From Chryseobacterium sp. YIM B08800 (GTDB lineage: Bacteria > Bacteroidota > Bacteroidia > Flavobacteriales > Weeksellaceae), in assembly GCF_026163565.1 (NCBI RefSeq), contig NZ_JAPDKN010000022.1:88889-152888 (forward strand): DNA of 64,000 bases, given 5' to 3'. A model generated the notes under the pieces. It did no database searches and was not told the DNA's origin. It worked only from the letters and a program-made list of their open reading frames with translations. Shown in pieces: positions 32,815 through 40,459 of this stretch; position 1 is the first letter of the stretch, and each line of letters starts with the position of its first letter. The translations under genes and the position numbers were made by a program.

Positions 32815-33744
32815 ATGACTGATTGGATAAAAGCCGCAAGGTTGAGAACATTACCGCTTTCGTTAAGCGGAATTATCATGGGTTCTTTCATTGCAAAATG
32901 GAGACTTAATGAAGATGGAGGAATTTGGGATTGGAAGATCTTTGCTTTGGCGCTTTTGGTGACTTTGCTGTATCAGGTTTTATCAAATTATGCCAATGAT
33001 TACGGAGACGGCGTAAAAGGAACCGATGCCAAAAGAGCGAATGAAGCAGAAGCGAGAGCAGTTGCATCGGGAAAAATTACTGCACAACAGATGAAAAATG
33101 CAGTGATTTTGTTCTCTGTTTTGTCTTTTGTAGCAACAGTTGCGCTTTTATATTTGGCTTTTATTCCTGAATTTATGAATGAATTTTATATTTTCATCGG
33201 ATTGGGAGTGGCGAGTATTTTGGCAGCAATTGGTTACACAGTTGGTAAAAAACCTTACGGATATATGGGATTGGGCGATGTTTTCGTATTTATATTCTTT
33301 GGTTTGGTTTCGGTTTGCGGAAGTTATTTTCTATTTACAAAAACTTTTTCTTGGGATATTCTTTTACCGGGAACGGCAATCGGAATGATGAGTATGGCGG
33401 TTTTGAATCTGAATAATATGCGTGACATTGAAAGTGACAGATTATCAGGAAAAAACAGTTTTGCTTTGAGAATTGGTTTTAGAAATGCAATGATTTACGA
33501 AATGGTTTTATTGCAGCTTCCATTGATTTTGATTCTTGTATTTTTAGGGATTAACAATTTTATTCAGATGCAAAATTATTACGTGTTTATTGTAATGATT
33601 TTATTAATCCCCGTTGCGAAACTGAGAAGAAACATAATGGCTGTGAAAGAACCTAAACAACTTGATCCGTTTTTGAAACAGGTAGGAATTCTTACTTTGA
33701 TGATGGCGGTTTTAACGGCTGTAGGTCTTAATTATTTTAGCTAA
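32815..33744 (+). CDS. menA: 1,4-dihydroxy-2-naphthoate polyprenyltransferase
   Basis: MenA attaches the isoprenoid tail to dihydroxynaphthoate, the membrane step of menaquinone synthesis. The 309-residue UbiA-family protein has eight or nine membrane segments. The first Asp-rich motif appears as NYANDYGDGVKGTDAKR (about 61-77) and the second as NNMRDIESDRLSGKNSFA (about 201-218). It starts 6 bp after a heptamer array and is followed by an SRPBCC gene 11 bp downstream. Confidence 0.95.
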   Translation: MTDWIKAARLRTLPLSLSGIIMGSFIAKWRLNEDGGIWDWKIFALALLVTLLYQVLSNYANDYGDGVKGTDAKRANEAEARAVASGKITAQQMKNAVILFSVLSFVATVALLYLAFIPEFMNEFYIFIGLGVASILAAIGYTVGKKPYGYMGLGDVFVFIFFGLVSVCGSYFLFTKTFSWDILLPGTAIGMMSMAVLNLNNMRDIESDRLSGKNSFALRIGFRNAMIYEMVLLQLPLILILVFLGINNFIQMQNYYVFIVMILLIPVAKLRRNIMAVKEPKQLDPFLKQVGILTLMMAVLTAVGLNYFS

Positions 33745-33755
33745 AATTTTCTGTT

Positions 33756-34202
33756 ATGGAATCTAAAATATTCGTTGAAGCTCAAATGTTGATCAGAAAA
33801 CCTATTCAAGAGGTTTTTGAAGCATTTATTAATCCCGAAATCACCACGAATTTTTGGTTTACAAAATCAACAGGTAAGCTCGAAGAAGGCAAAACAATTA
33901 CTTGGGAATGGGAAATGTACGGTGCAAAATCTGAAGTAAAAGTTCTCCAGATTATTCCAAATCATTTGATAAAAACAGAATGGGGATTGTTTTCCAACAA
34001 TGTAGATTACGAGTTCAAGGAAATGGAAAAAGGAACTTTAGTTATAATCAAAAGCTACGGATATTCTGAAAAAGGAGACGAGCTTTTATCTGTAATTAAT
34101 GACAATACGGGCGGTTTTACAACCGTTTTGGATGGCTGCAAAGCTTATTTAGAACACGGGATTAATTTGAGATTAATTGAAGATAAATTTCCACAGAAAT
34201 AA
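33756..34202 (+). CDS. SRPBCC / AHSA1-type protein
   Basis: A 148-residue START-fold protein of the Aha1 C-terminal-like (AHSA1) type: FVEAQMLIRKPIQEVFEAFI opens the fold, followed by TTNFWFTKSTGKLEEGKTIT with the typical Trp-Trp core (WEWEMYGAKSEV), and the closing helix (TTVLDGCKAYLEHGIN). It follows menA by 11 bp and ends inside a large palindrome. Ligand and role unknown; coexpression with menA is likely but a menaquinone role is unproven. Confidence 0.85.
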   Translation: MESKIFVEAQMLIRKPIQEVFEAFINPEITTNFWFTKSTGKLEEGKTITWEWEMYGAKSEVKVLQIIPNHLIKTEWGLFSNNVDYEFKEMEKGTLVIIKSYGYSEKGDELLSVINDNTGGFTTVLDGCKAYLEHGINLRLIEDKFPQK

Positions 34203-34287
34203 ACCACAAATTGCGCAAATATTTTTCACTAATAACACAAGTAAATTTTAGTGAGATTTGTGAAAAATATTTGTGTGATTTGTGTTT
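34201..34287. repeat. Large imperfect inverted repeat between SRPBCC and UPF0173 genes
   Basis: Arms at 34201-34229 and 34260-34287 match in inverted sense over 28 of 29 positions apart from a few substitutions and one indel (both contain CAAATATTTTTCAC). Each arm holds two near-copies of a CACAAAT-like unit. It probably terminates the menA operon. Confidence 0.75.
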
Positions 34288-34317
34288 AAAAAATAAATAT
34301 TCAAAAATAAATTAAAA

Positions 34318-35004
34318 ATGAAAATACAATACTTAGGACAAAACTGTTTTTTGTTCACATACAAAGACAAAACGATTCTTTGTGACCCTTTTTACAATTA
34401 CAAAAAAGCAGAATCAGGATTTGATATTTCGTCTCAGAAAATCGATTATATCTTGATCACTCATGCTCACGGAGATCATATTGCAGATGTAGAAGAAGTT
34501 TTGCAATATCATCCTGAAGCTACAATTATCGGCCAACCGGAAATCTGTGCTTATTTCAAAAATGCTAAGAATACGGACGATGTAAACTTAGGAGGGTCGG
34601 CAAAAATCGATGATCTTAAAATTTCTATGGTTCCGGCTCATCATACAAGTTCGTTTCCTGACGGAACTTACGGTGGTGTTCCTGTAGGTTATATTTTCAG
34701 ACTTCCTGAAGGTAAAAATGTATATTTAGCCGGAGATACAGGGGTAATGGCAGATATGGAGCTTTTCCCAAGATTATTCGGGAATTTAGACTTATCAATC
34801 CTTCCAATTGGTGGTCATTATACGATGTGTGCAAGAAAAGCAGCTTTTGCAGCGTCAGAATTATTGAAAACTCCAAAAGTAATAGGATGTCATTTTGATA
34901 CTTTCCCTGCAATTGAAATTAACCATGATAGTGCGGCGAAGCATTTTGCCGATAAGAATGTTGAATTGGTTTTACCAAAATTGGGAGAAAGTTTCGAGAT
35001 ATAA
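34318..35004 (+). CDS. UPF0173-type metal-dependent hydrolase (MBL fold)
   Basis: A 228-residue MBL-fold protein of the UPF0173 group. Zinc-binding motif THAHGDH sits in ILITHAHGDHIADVEE (about 48-63). Further ligands are in VPAHHTSSFPDGTYGG, VYLAGDTGVMADM and KVIGCHFDTFPAIEIN. The short N-terminus MKIQYLGQNCFLFTY is typical. The biological substrate of this family is unknown. It is commonly close to men genes in Flavobacteriia, as here. Confidence 0.92.
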   Translation: MKIQYLGQNCFLFTYKDKTILCDPFYNYKKAESGFDISSQKIDYILITHAHGDHIADVEEVLQYHPEATIIGQPEICAYFKNAKNTDDVNLGGSAKIDDLKISMVPAHHTSSFPDGTYGGVPVGYIFRLPEGKNVYLAGDTGVMADMELFPRLFGNLDLSILPIGGHYTMCARKAAFAASELLKTPKVIGCHFDTFPAIEINHDSAAKHFADKNVELVLPKLGESFEI

Positions 35005-35012
35005 CAAAAAAA

Positions 35013-35056
35013 TTAAGAGATTAAGTAATTTAAATAAAATCATCTTAATCTCTTAA
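35013..35056. terminator. 13-bp inverted repeat after the UPF0173 gene
   Basis: TTAAGAGATTAAG (35013-35025) and CTTAATCTCTTAA (35044-35056) pair perfectly. It separates the hydrolase gene from the convergent SRP RNA gene. Each arm contains two copies of an 8-nt unit. Confidence 0.65.
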
Positions 35057-35074
35057 CTTATAAAAATAAAAAAT

Positions 35075-35167
35075 GGCAAGCTACCTAAATCACACCGCTA
35101 CAACCGATTACCTTTGCTGCGTTCCCACCCTGGAGGATTCTCAGGAGCTGGTTGTTTAGGACTTGCC
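35075..35167 (-). ncRNA. ffs: Signal recognition particle RNA, small bacterial type
   Basis: The minus-strand transcript begins GGCAAGUCC and ends AGCUUGCC. Nested helices close it: GGCAAG/CUUGCC, CCUAAA/UUUAGG and CAACC/GGUUG. The apical domain reads CCUCCAGGGUGGGAACGCAG followed by CAAAGGUAAUCGG, the conserved domain IV form found in flavobacterial 4.5S RNA. A U-rich tract follows the 3' end (35074 downwards) and a TATCTTTG box lies 5 bp before the 5' end. It scaffolds Ffh for membrane protein targeting. Ends are set by the closing helix and may be off by a few bases. Confidence 0.93.
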
Positions 35168-35171
35168 GTTG

Positions 35172-35179
35172 CAAAGATA
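35172..35179 (-). promoter_or_regulatory. -7 box of the SRP RNA gene
   Basis: TATCTTTG on the minus strand, 5 bp from the RNA 5' end, exactly where a -7 box should be. Confidence 0.75.
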
Positions 35180-35300
35180 GGAACTTATTTTAAAATTAAA
35201 AATATTATTACAGAAAAAATCTTTAAAAATCCCTTTATTAGAGCTAAAACGCTGAAATTTAGAGCAATATTTTTTAAGAAATTTTCTAAAAATTAGAATC

Positions 35301-35897
35301 ATGACGAAAAGTCCACTTACCCTAGGAATTTTATTGTATGCCATTACAATGGCGATCTTTTTTGTAGTCTACACATTTTTTTCTGGTATCGAATATTTTG
35401 ATACTACGCTGAAAGTCAATGCTTTTGTTTTGCCGATTGTCTATGTTTTATTTGCTTTTTGGTCTGTAAAATCTTATTGGAATAACCATGAAATGGATTT
35501 TAAGGAAGCTTTTAAAAGAGCATTCGTTCCAATGTTTGTAGGCGGAATTTTATCTATCGTAAGTATCTTTTCTTTCTTAAATTTTATTGATACTGATGCA
35601 AAAAAACTGCTAAATTATCAATATGTACAGCGCCAGAAATCTGAATTGGATAAAGAATATCAGTCTGCAAAAAAGATTTTAAAGCATCAAAAAGATATTG
35701 ATGAATTAGAACAAAAATATAAGGAAGGTCTTCAAAGATTTGATCCTGCGACGATAAAAGATAAAGATATGCTTACAGCGAGTCATTTTTCAGGATATTT
35801 TGCCGCAATTCTTATATTTTACGTAATTTTGTCTGTCTTTTTTGGAGCGTTTTTCAGAAAGAAAACAAACCATCAGGAAGCAATTAATCAAGAATAA
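35301..35897 (+). CDS. DUF4199 membrane protein
   Basis: A 198-residue protein with four membrane segments (about 8-28, 38-56, 72-92 and 160-182, the last being YFAAILIFYVILSVFFGAFF) and a charged helical stretch at about 105-145 between the third and fourth. Spacing and the motif FKEAFKRAFVPMFVGGILSI match DUF4199, a Bacteroidota family next to glycosyltransferases. It precedes the family 2 glycosyltransferase by 16 bp. The function is unknown, perhaps a partner of that enzyme. Confidence 0.85.
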   Translation: MTKSPLTLGILLYAITMAIFFVVYTFFSGIEYFDTTLKVNAFVLPIVYVLFAFWSVKSYWNNHEMDFKEAFKRAFVPMFVGGILSIVSIFSFLNFIDTDAKKLLNYQYVQRQKSELDKEYQSAKKILKHQKDIDELEQKYKEGLQRFDPATIKDKDMLTASHFSGYFAAILIFYVILSVFFGAFFRKKTNHQEAINQE

Positions 35898-35913
35898 TTT
35901 TTATTAAAATTAA

Positions 35914-36864
35914 ATGAATTTATCTATAGTAATTCCGTTACTCAACGAAGAAGAGTCTCTCGAAGAGTTGTTTACAAGAATCGACAACGTTTGTAAAACC
36001 AGTAACTTATCTTACGAAGTTTGGTTTATCGATGACGGAAGTACAGATTTGTCGTGGAGCATTATTGAGAATTTAAAAGTTCAGCATCCACAAATCAACG
36101 GAATAAAATTTTCCAGAAATTACGGAAAATCTCAGGCTTTACATGCTGCGTTTGAAAGAGCACACGGTGATGTTGTTATCACCATGGATGCAGATTTACA
36201 AGACTTCCCGGAAGAAATTCCTGAGCTTTACAGAATGGTAATTGAAGACAATTACGACATCGTTTCGGGTTGGAAGAAAAAACGTTTTGATAATGTAATG
36301 ACCAAAAATATTCCTTCAAAACTCTTCAATGCTGCGGCAAGAAAAGTTTCGGGAGTTTATTTGCACGACTTTAACTGTGGACTGAAAGCTTATAAAAAAC
36401 AGGTTGTAAAATCAATCGATGTTTACGGAGATATGCACCGTTACATCCCGGTTTTAGCTGCCAATGCGGGTTTCAGGAGAATTACAGAAAAAGAAGTTCC
36501 GCATCAGGCAAGACCTTATGGAACCTCAAAATTCGGGACTGAAAGATTTGTTCGCGGATTTTTAGATTTGGTAACCCTTTGGTTTGTAAGTCGTTTTGGC
36601 GGAAGACCGATGCATTTTTTTGGAGCAGTAGGAACGATTATGTTTATGGTAGGTTTTCTTTCAGCTTTTTGGCTGGGAATTTCTAAGCTAATCGATGTTG
36701 CACGAGGAATTTACGGACATTTAATTACCAATAATCCTTGGTTTTTTATTGCATTAACCATGATGTTGATGGGAACTTTGCTTTTTATTGCAGGATTTTT
36801 GGGAGAAATGATTATCAGAACGAATAGGGAACATAAGAATTATAATATTGATGAAGTAATTTAA
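35914..36864 (+). CDS. Membrane-anchored family 2 glycosyltransferase
   Basis: A 316-residue enzyme of the dolichol-phosphate-mannose/GtrB/ArnC type. The GT-A domain contains LSIVIPLLNEEESLEEL, WFIDDGSTDLSW, FSRNYGKSQALHAAFERAHG and the metal-binding DADLQDFPEE. Two C-terminal membrane spans follow (FFGAVGTIMFMVGFLSAFWL and FFIALTMMLMGTLLFIAGFL). It probably loads a sugar onto undecaprenyl phosphate at the inner membrane. It is cotranscribed with the DUF4199 gene. The sugar is unknown. Confidence 0.92.
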   Translation: MNLSIVIPLLNEEESLEELFTRIDNVCKTSNLSYEVWFIDDGSTDLSWSIIENLKVQHPQINGIKFSRNYGKSQALHAAFERAHGDVVITMDADLQDFPEEIPELYRMVIEDNYDIVSGWKKKRFDNVMTKNIPSKLFNAAARKVSGVYLHDFNCGLKAYKKQVVKSIDVYGDMHRYIPVLAANAGFRRITEKEVPHQARPYGTSKFGTERFVRGFLDLVTLWFVSRFGGRPMHFFGAVGTIMFMVGFLSAFWLGISKLIDVARGIYGHLITNNPWFFIALTMMLMGTLLFIAGFLGEMIIRTNREHKNYNIDEVI

Positions 36865-36874
36865 ATTTAATGAT

Positions 36875-37255
36875 TTGAAAGGTTTATTAAAAATCTCACT
36901 TTTTATTTTTCTCAGCATTTATTTGGTTTCATGTAGTGCAAATAAGCTTGTTGGAAAATGGGTATTTGTTGATATTTATAAAGGTAAAATAACGAATGTA
37001 GATTCTTTAGGTATAAATAAAAACAATTCTAAGTATGGTGAAGGTGTATTGGTTTTTAAGAAAAATTACACTTTCATATCAAAGAATAGTAAAACCACCG
37101 ATTTGGGATTTTTTAAAATTAAAAATAATATTTTAAAGTTAAAATACGCTAGTCTAACAGATACTTTGGATATGAAAATTAATTATTTAGACCAAAATAA
37201 TTTATTACTATATTCTGAAAAAGGAGAACCTTATACATGGCAATATAAAAAATAA
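36875..37255 (+). CDS. Lipocalin-like lipoprotein
   Basis: A 126-residue lipoprotein: signal ISLFIFLSIYLVSC with the lipobox Cys at residue 20, then NKLVGKWVFVDIY, a lipocalin-like start. The short beta-rich body (LVFKKNYTFISKNSKTTDLG, ILKLKYASLTDTLDMKINYL) is consistent with the small lipocalin-like domains of Bacteroidota. The start is TTG at 36875; the overlapping ATG at 36870 is out of frame. It follows the glycosyltransferase by 10 bp and precedes the GIN-domain gene by 3 bp, so likely cotranscribed. Confidence 0.75.
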   Translation: MKGLLKISLFIFLSIYLVSCSANKLVGKWVFVDIYKGKITNVDSLGINKNNSKYGEGVLVFKKNYTFISKNSKTTDLGFFKIKNNILKLKYASLTDTLDMKINYLDQNNLLLYSEKGEPYTWQYKK

Positions 37256-37258
37256 AAT

Positions 37259-37960
37259 ATGAAGAAAATAGTATTCGGAACCCTTTTATTGGCATTTATT
37301 TCTTGCGGAAAAATATCTCCAAAAGGAAACTTAGAGAAGAAAGAAATTGATGTAGAAGAATTTGTAAACCTTGATCTTGAAGGAAAATTTCGGGTATTTT
37401 ATGCAAGAGGACCGAAAAACTTTGTGGAAGTAGAAACCTACCCAAATATAGCCGGAAATCTTGATATTGATGTGGATGATAAGACTTTATCTATCAAAGA
37501 AAGCCGAAAAACAAAAGGCGTTGATTTTTATAATATCACGATTTATTCAAAATATAATCTGGAGAAAATTTCAATTTCAGACTCTGTAGAAATGAATATT
37601 TCTAGTGAAATTAAAACAGATAATTTCAAATTAAATTTAAAAAATTACGCTACTTTTATGGGTTCGTTGAACACAAGAAGAGCCGAAGTTGATATGCAAA
37701 ACAGAAGTAGAGCCAATTTTTTAGGTGAAACTAAAGATGCAGTCATAAAAATTTCAGACACAGCAAGTTTAATTGCTCCTTATTGGAAAATTGTCAACTT
37801 AAATGTAGATTCTCAAAACGGAAACTATGCAGAAGTCAACGTAAAAGATACATTGAAAGGAAGTGTGAAAAATACTGCGAAATTTGTATATTATAATGAT
37901 CCAATCAGAGCTTTTAAAGTGGATAGAACAACAAGAGTAGAGAATAAAAAATTGAATTAA
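37259..37960 (+). CDS. Lipoprotein with GIN (DUF2807) auto-transporter adhesin head domain
   Basis: A 233-residue lipoprotein (MKKIVFGTLLLAFISCG, Cys at 16) with a beta-helical DUF2807/GIN domain. It begins EFVNLDLEGKFRVFYARGPK and continues with the repeating strand pattern of this family (LDIDVDDKTLSIKES, FYNITIYSKYNLEKISISDS, then NFKLNLKNYATFMGSLNTRR). Such proteins are surface or periplasmic in Bacteroidota; the function is not established. It ends the lipoprotein pair and is followed directly by a heptamer array. Confidence 0.85.
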   Translation: MKKIVFGTLLLAFISCGKISPKGNLEKKEIDVEEFVNLDLEGKFRVFYARGPKNFVEVETYPNIAGNLDIDVDDKTLSIKESRKTKGVDFYNITIYSKYNLEKISISDSVEMNISSEIKTDNFKLNLKNYATFMGSLNTRRAEVDMQNRSRANFLGETKDAVIKISDTASLIAPYWKIVNLNVDSQNGNYAEVNVKDTLKGSVKNTAKFVYYNDPIRAFKVDRTTRVENKKLN

Positions 37961-37961
37961 G

Positions 37962-37996
37962 CTGGAAGTTGGAGGCTGGATGATGGAAGTTAAGTA
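37962..37996. repeat. Left heptamer array of the four-helix-bundle cassette
   Basis: Units CTGGAAG, TTGGAGG, CTGGATG, ATGGAAG, TTAAGTA at an exact 7-nt period. The inverted partner lies at 38427-38461, beyond the pseudogene. Confidence 0.8.
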
Positions 37997-38036
37997 GGTT
38001 TGAAGTTTTAAGATTTATTAGTTAAACACAAGTGTG

Positions 38037-38392
38037 ATGAGTTTTAAATTTGAAAAATTAAGAATTTGGCAATTATCAATGGAATTTGGAGAAAGTATTT
38101 ACAAGCTGTCTTTAAATTTTCCAAAAGATGAATCTTTTAATCTTACTTCTCAAATTAGAAGAGCTTCTGATTCTATTGCATTAAATATTTCTGAGGGAAG
38201 TATTTTGCAGTCTAAATTAGAGTTTAGAAAATTTTTAGGATATTCAACGTTCATTAGCTGAAGTAGTGACCTGTCTTTAACAAAGCGAAAAATAGAAAAT
38301 ATATTTCTGAAGAAGAGTTTAGTAAATTATATAATGAAAGTTATAGTTTAATGAATCAGGTTATAGCTTTCAGAAATCAAATAAAAGAATAA
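38037..38392 (+). pseudogene. Decayed four-helix-bundle (S23/IVS-type) protein gene
   Basis: Frame 0 from ATG 38037 gives FKFEKLRIWQLSMEFGESIY, then LTSQIRRASDSIALNISEGS and EFRKFLGYS, the start of a four-helix-bundle protein of the 23S-rRNA-intervening-sequence type. A stop ends the frame at 38261. The homologous remainder continues in other frames: RSLAEVVTC at about 38251-38276, and NRKYISEEEFSKLYNESYSL on to NQVIAFRNQIKE (stop 38390-38392). Two indels, near 38248 and 38277, explain this. Members are about 120 residues, matching the reconstructed length. The gene is bracketed by inverted heptamer arrays. Confidence 0.8.
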
Positions 38393-38426
38393 AAAAAGTT
38401 AGAAGCCTAAAGCAGTATGATGGTGA

Positions 38427-38461
38427 CTTCCAGCTCCCTGCTTCAAACTTCCAACCCCAAA
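38427..38461. repeat. Right heptamer array of the four-helix-bundle cassette
   Basis: Units CTTCCAG, CTCCCTG, CTTCAAA, CTTCCAA, CCCCAAA, the inverse of the NTGGAAG units at 37962. It ends 11 bp before the phosphohexomutase start. Confidence 0.8.
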
Positions 38462-38472
38462 AACATACAAAT

Positions 38473-40188
38473 ATGACAACATTAGAAAAAGCGAAACTTT
38501 GGTTAAGTGACACCTTTGATAAAGAAACAAGAGATGCTGTACAATTATTGATCGACAGCAATTCTCCTGATTTGGAAGACTCTTTTTACAGAGAATTAGA
38601 GTTCGGAACCGGAGGAATGAGAGGAATTATGGGTGTTGGAACCAATCGTTTAAATAAGTACACGTTAGGTCAAGCAACACAGGGACTTGCGAATTATATG
38701 TTGCAGCAGTTTCAAGGTGAGGAAATCAGTGTTGCGATTGCTTATGATGTAAGAAATAATTCAAAAGAATTCGGGAAATTAGTTGCAGATGTTTTAACGG
38801 CAAACGGAATTAAAGTTCTTTTGTTTAAAAACCACAGACCAACCCCTGAATTGTCTTTCACAGTTCGTGATAAAAAATGTAACGGAGGAATTGTTTTAAC
38901 CGCTTCTCACAATCCACCGGAATACAATGGTTACAAAGTATATTGGAATGACGGTGCGCAAATCGTTCCGCCACATGATGAAGCGATTATCAATGAAGTA
39001 TATTCTGTAAAATTTGAAGAAATTAAATTTGAAGGCAATGATGATTTAATCGAATGGATCGGAGAAGAGCAGGATGATGTTTACATTGATACCTGTATTG
39101 AAAATTCTACCTATCAAGATGTTGGAAAGGGTAACTTGAATATCGTTTTCACATCTATTCACGGAACAACGTATACAACAGTTCCAAAAGCTTTGGAAAA
39201 AGCAGGGTTCAAAAAAGTAGACCTTGTTAAAGAACAGATGATTCCGAGCGGAAATTTTCCGACGGTAGATTCTCCGAATCCGGAAGAACCTGCAGCTTTG
39301 GAAATGGCAATGGATTTAGCTAAAATCACTAACGCAGATATCGTAATTGGAACTGATCCTGATGGAGACAGATTGGGAATTGCTGTTAGAAACTTAGAAG
39401 GTGAAATTCAATTGTTAAACGGAAACCAATGTAATACGATTTTAACGTATTATATTTTAGATCAATGGAAAAATCAAGGTAGAATTACCGGAAAAGAATT
39501 CATCGGTTCCACGATTGTAACTTCAGATATTTTCTTTGATATTGCTGAAAAATTCGGTGTTGATTGTAAAGTCGGTTTAACAGGCTTCAAATGGATCGGA
39601 AAAATGATCCGTGATTTTGAAGGTCAGGAAAAATTTGTTTGTGGTGGTGAAGAAAGTTTTGGTTTTATGACCGGAGATTTCGTTCGTGATAAAGATTCTT
39701 GCGGAAGTATCATTTTAGCTTGCGAAATTGCAGCTTGGTGCAAAGCCAACGGAAAAACGATGTATGAATACCTTATCGAGATTTATCAGGAAACCGGAAT
39801 GTATTACGAAGGTTTGATTAACATCGTTAAAAAAGGAAGAGACGGAGCGGAAGAAATTCAGAATATGATGAAGAATTTCCGTGAAAATCCTCCAAAATCA
39901 TTGGCTGGTTCACTAGTTGAAGAAGTGAAAGATTTTAAAGAACAAACCAATTTCATCGTTTCTGAAAATAAAAAACATGTGATGGATGATATTCCAAAAT
40001 CGAATGTTTTGATTTATTATACCCAAGATGGAACAAAAGTTTGCGTAAGACCTTCAGGAACAGAACCAAAAATTAAATTTTATGTTTCTGTAAAAGAGAG
40101 CATAACTTCAAAAGAAGATTTTCAAGAAACTTTGAAAGTTTTGGAAGCAAAAATAGAAGAAGTAAGAAAAGACCTTCAGTTGAATTAA
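38473..40188 (+). CDS. Phosphoglucomutase / phosphomannomutase
   Basis: A 571-residue alpha-D-phosphohexomutase interconverting hexose 1- and 6-phosphates. The active-site phosphoserine loop is TASHNPPEYNGYKVYW (about 140-155), the metal loop DPDGDRLG (about 296-303), the sugar-binding loop GGEESFGF (about 392-399) and the phosphate-binding loop RPSGTEPKIKFY near the end. It is a single gene starting just after a heptamer array. The length fits the longer PgcA-type group. Exact sugar preference is not readable. Confidence 0.93.
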   Translation: MTTLEKAKLWLSDTFDKETRDAVQLLIDSNSPDLEDSFYRELEFGTGGMRGIMGVGTNRLNKYTLGQATQGLANYMLQQFQGEEISVAIAYDVRNNSKEFGKLVADVLTANGIKVLLFKNHRPTPELSFTVRDKKCNGGIVLTASHNPPEYNGYKVYWNDGAQIVPPHDEAIINEVYSVKFEEIKFEGNDDLIEWIGEEQDDVYIDTCIENSTYQDVGKGNLNIVFTSIHGTTYTTVPKALEKAGFKKVDLVKEQMIPSGNFPTVDSPNPEEPAALEMAMDLAKITNADIVIGTDPDGDRLGIAVRNLEGEIQLLNGNQCNTILTYYILDQWKNQGRITGKEFIGSTIVTSDIFFDIAEKFGVDCKVGLTGFKWIGKMIRDFEGQEKFVCGGEESFGFMTGDFVRDKDSCGSIILACEIAAWCKANGKTMYEYLIEIYQETGMYYEGLINIVKKGRDGAEEIQNMMKNFRENPPKSLAGSLVEEVKDFKEQTNFIVSENKKHVMDDIPKSNVLIYYTQDGTKVCVRPSGTEPKIKFYVSVKESITSKEDFQETLKVLEAKIEEVRKDLQLN

Positions 40189-40202
40189 AATAAGGTTGCA
40201 GG

Positions 40203-40447
40203 AATTAGGTTTTAGTTAAAAGTTTTACTGATTTTGATTATCATTAATTTTAGTTATTTATTGAAAACCTTTGTGTTCTTTGCTGAGTGAAACGCCTTTG
40301 CGAACTTAAAAACATTTAGTTGTTTAAAAAACTTTGCGAACTTTGCGTTAAAATCAAGCATTAATAACATAACAAGTATCTAATTAATTTATAATTCTAA
40401 ATACTATAACCTAATTCCTCAAACCTAAAAATCTAAATATCTAATTT
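40203..40447. repeat. Inverted heptamer arrays enclosing a CTTTGCG-repeat block
   Basis: Left units AATTAGG, TTTTAGT, TAAAAGT, TTTACTG (40203-40230). The right array (40396-40447) has TCTAAAT, ACTATAA, CCTAATT, CCTCAAA, CCTAAAA, then two 8-nt spaced TCTAA units. Between them, 40271-40355, a second motif recurs: CTTTGTGTT, CTTTGC, CTTTGCGAACTT, CTTTGCGAACTTTGCGTT. The right array ends 12 bp before the aminotransferase start. Confidence 0.65.
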
Positions 40448-40459
40448 AATATATAAAAA

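Noticed and set aside
35114..35344. 60-codon frames on both strands around 35.1-35.3 kb
   Set aside because: They overlap the SRP RNA gene and its promoter and are not supported as coding.
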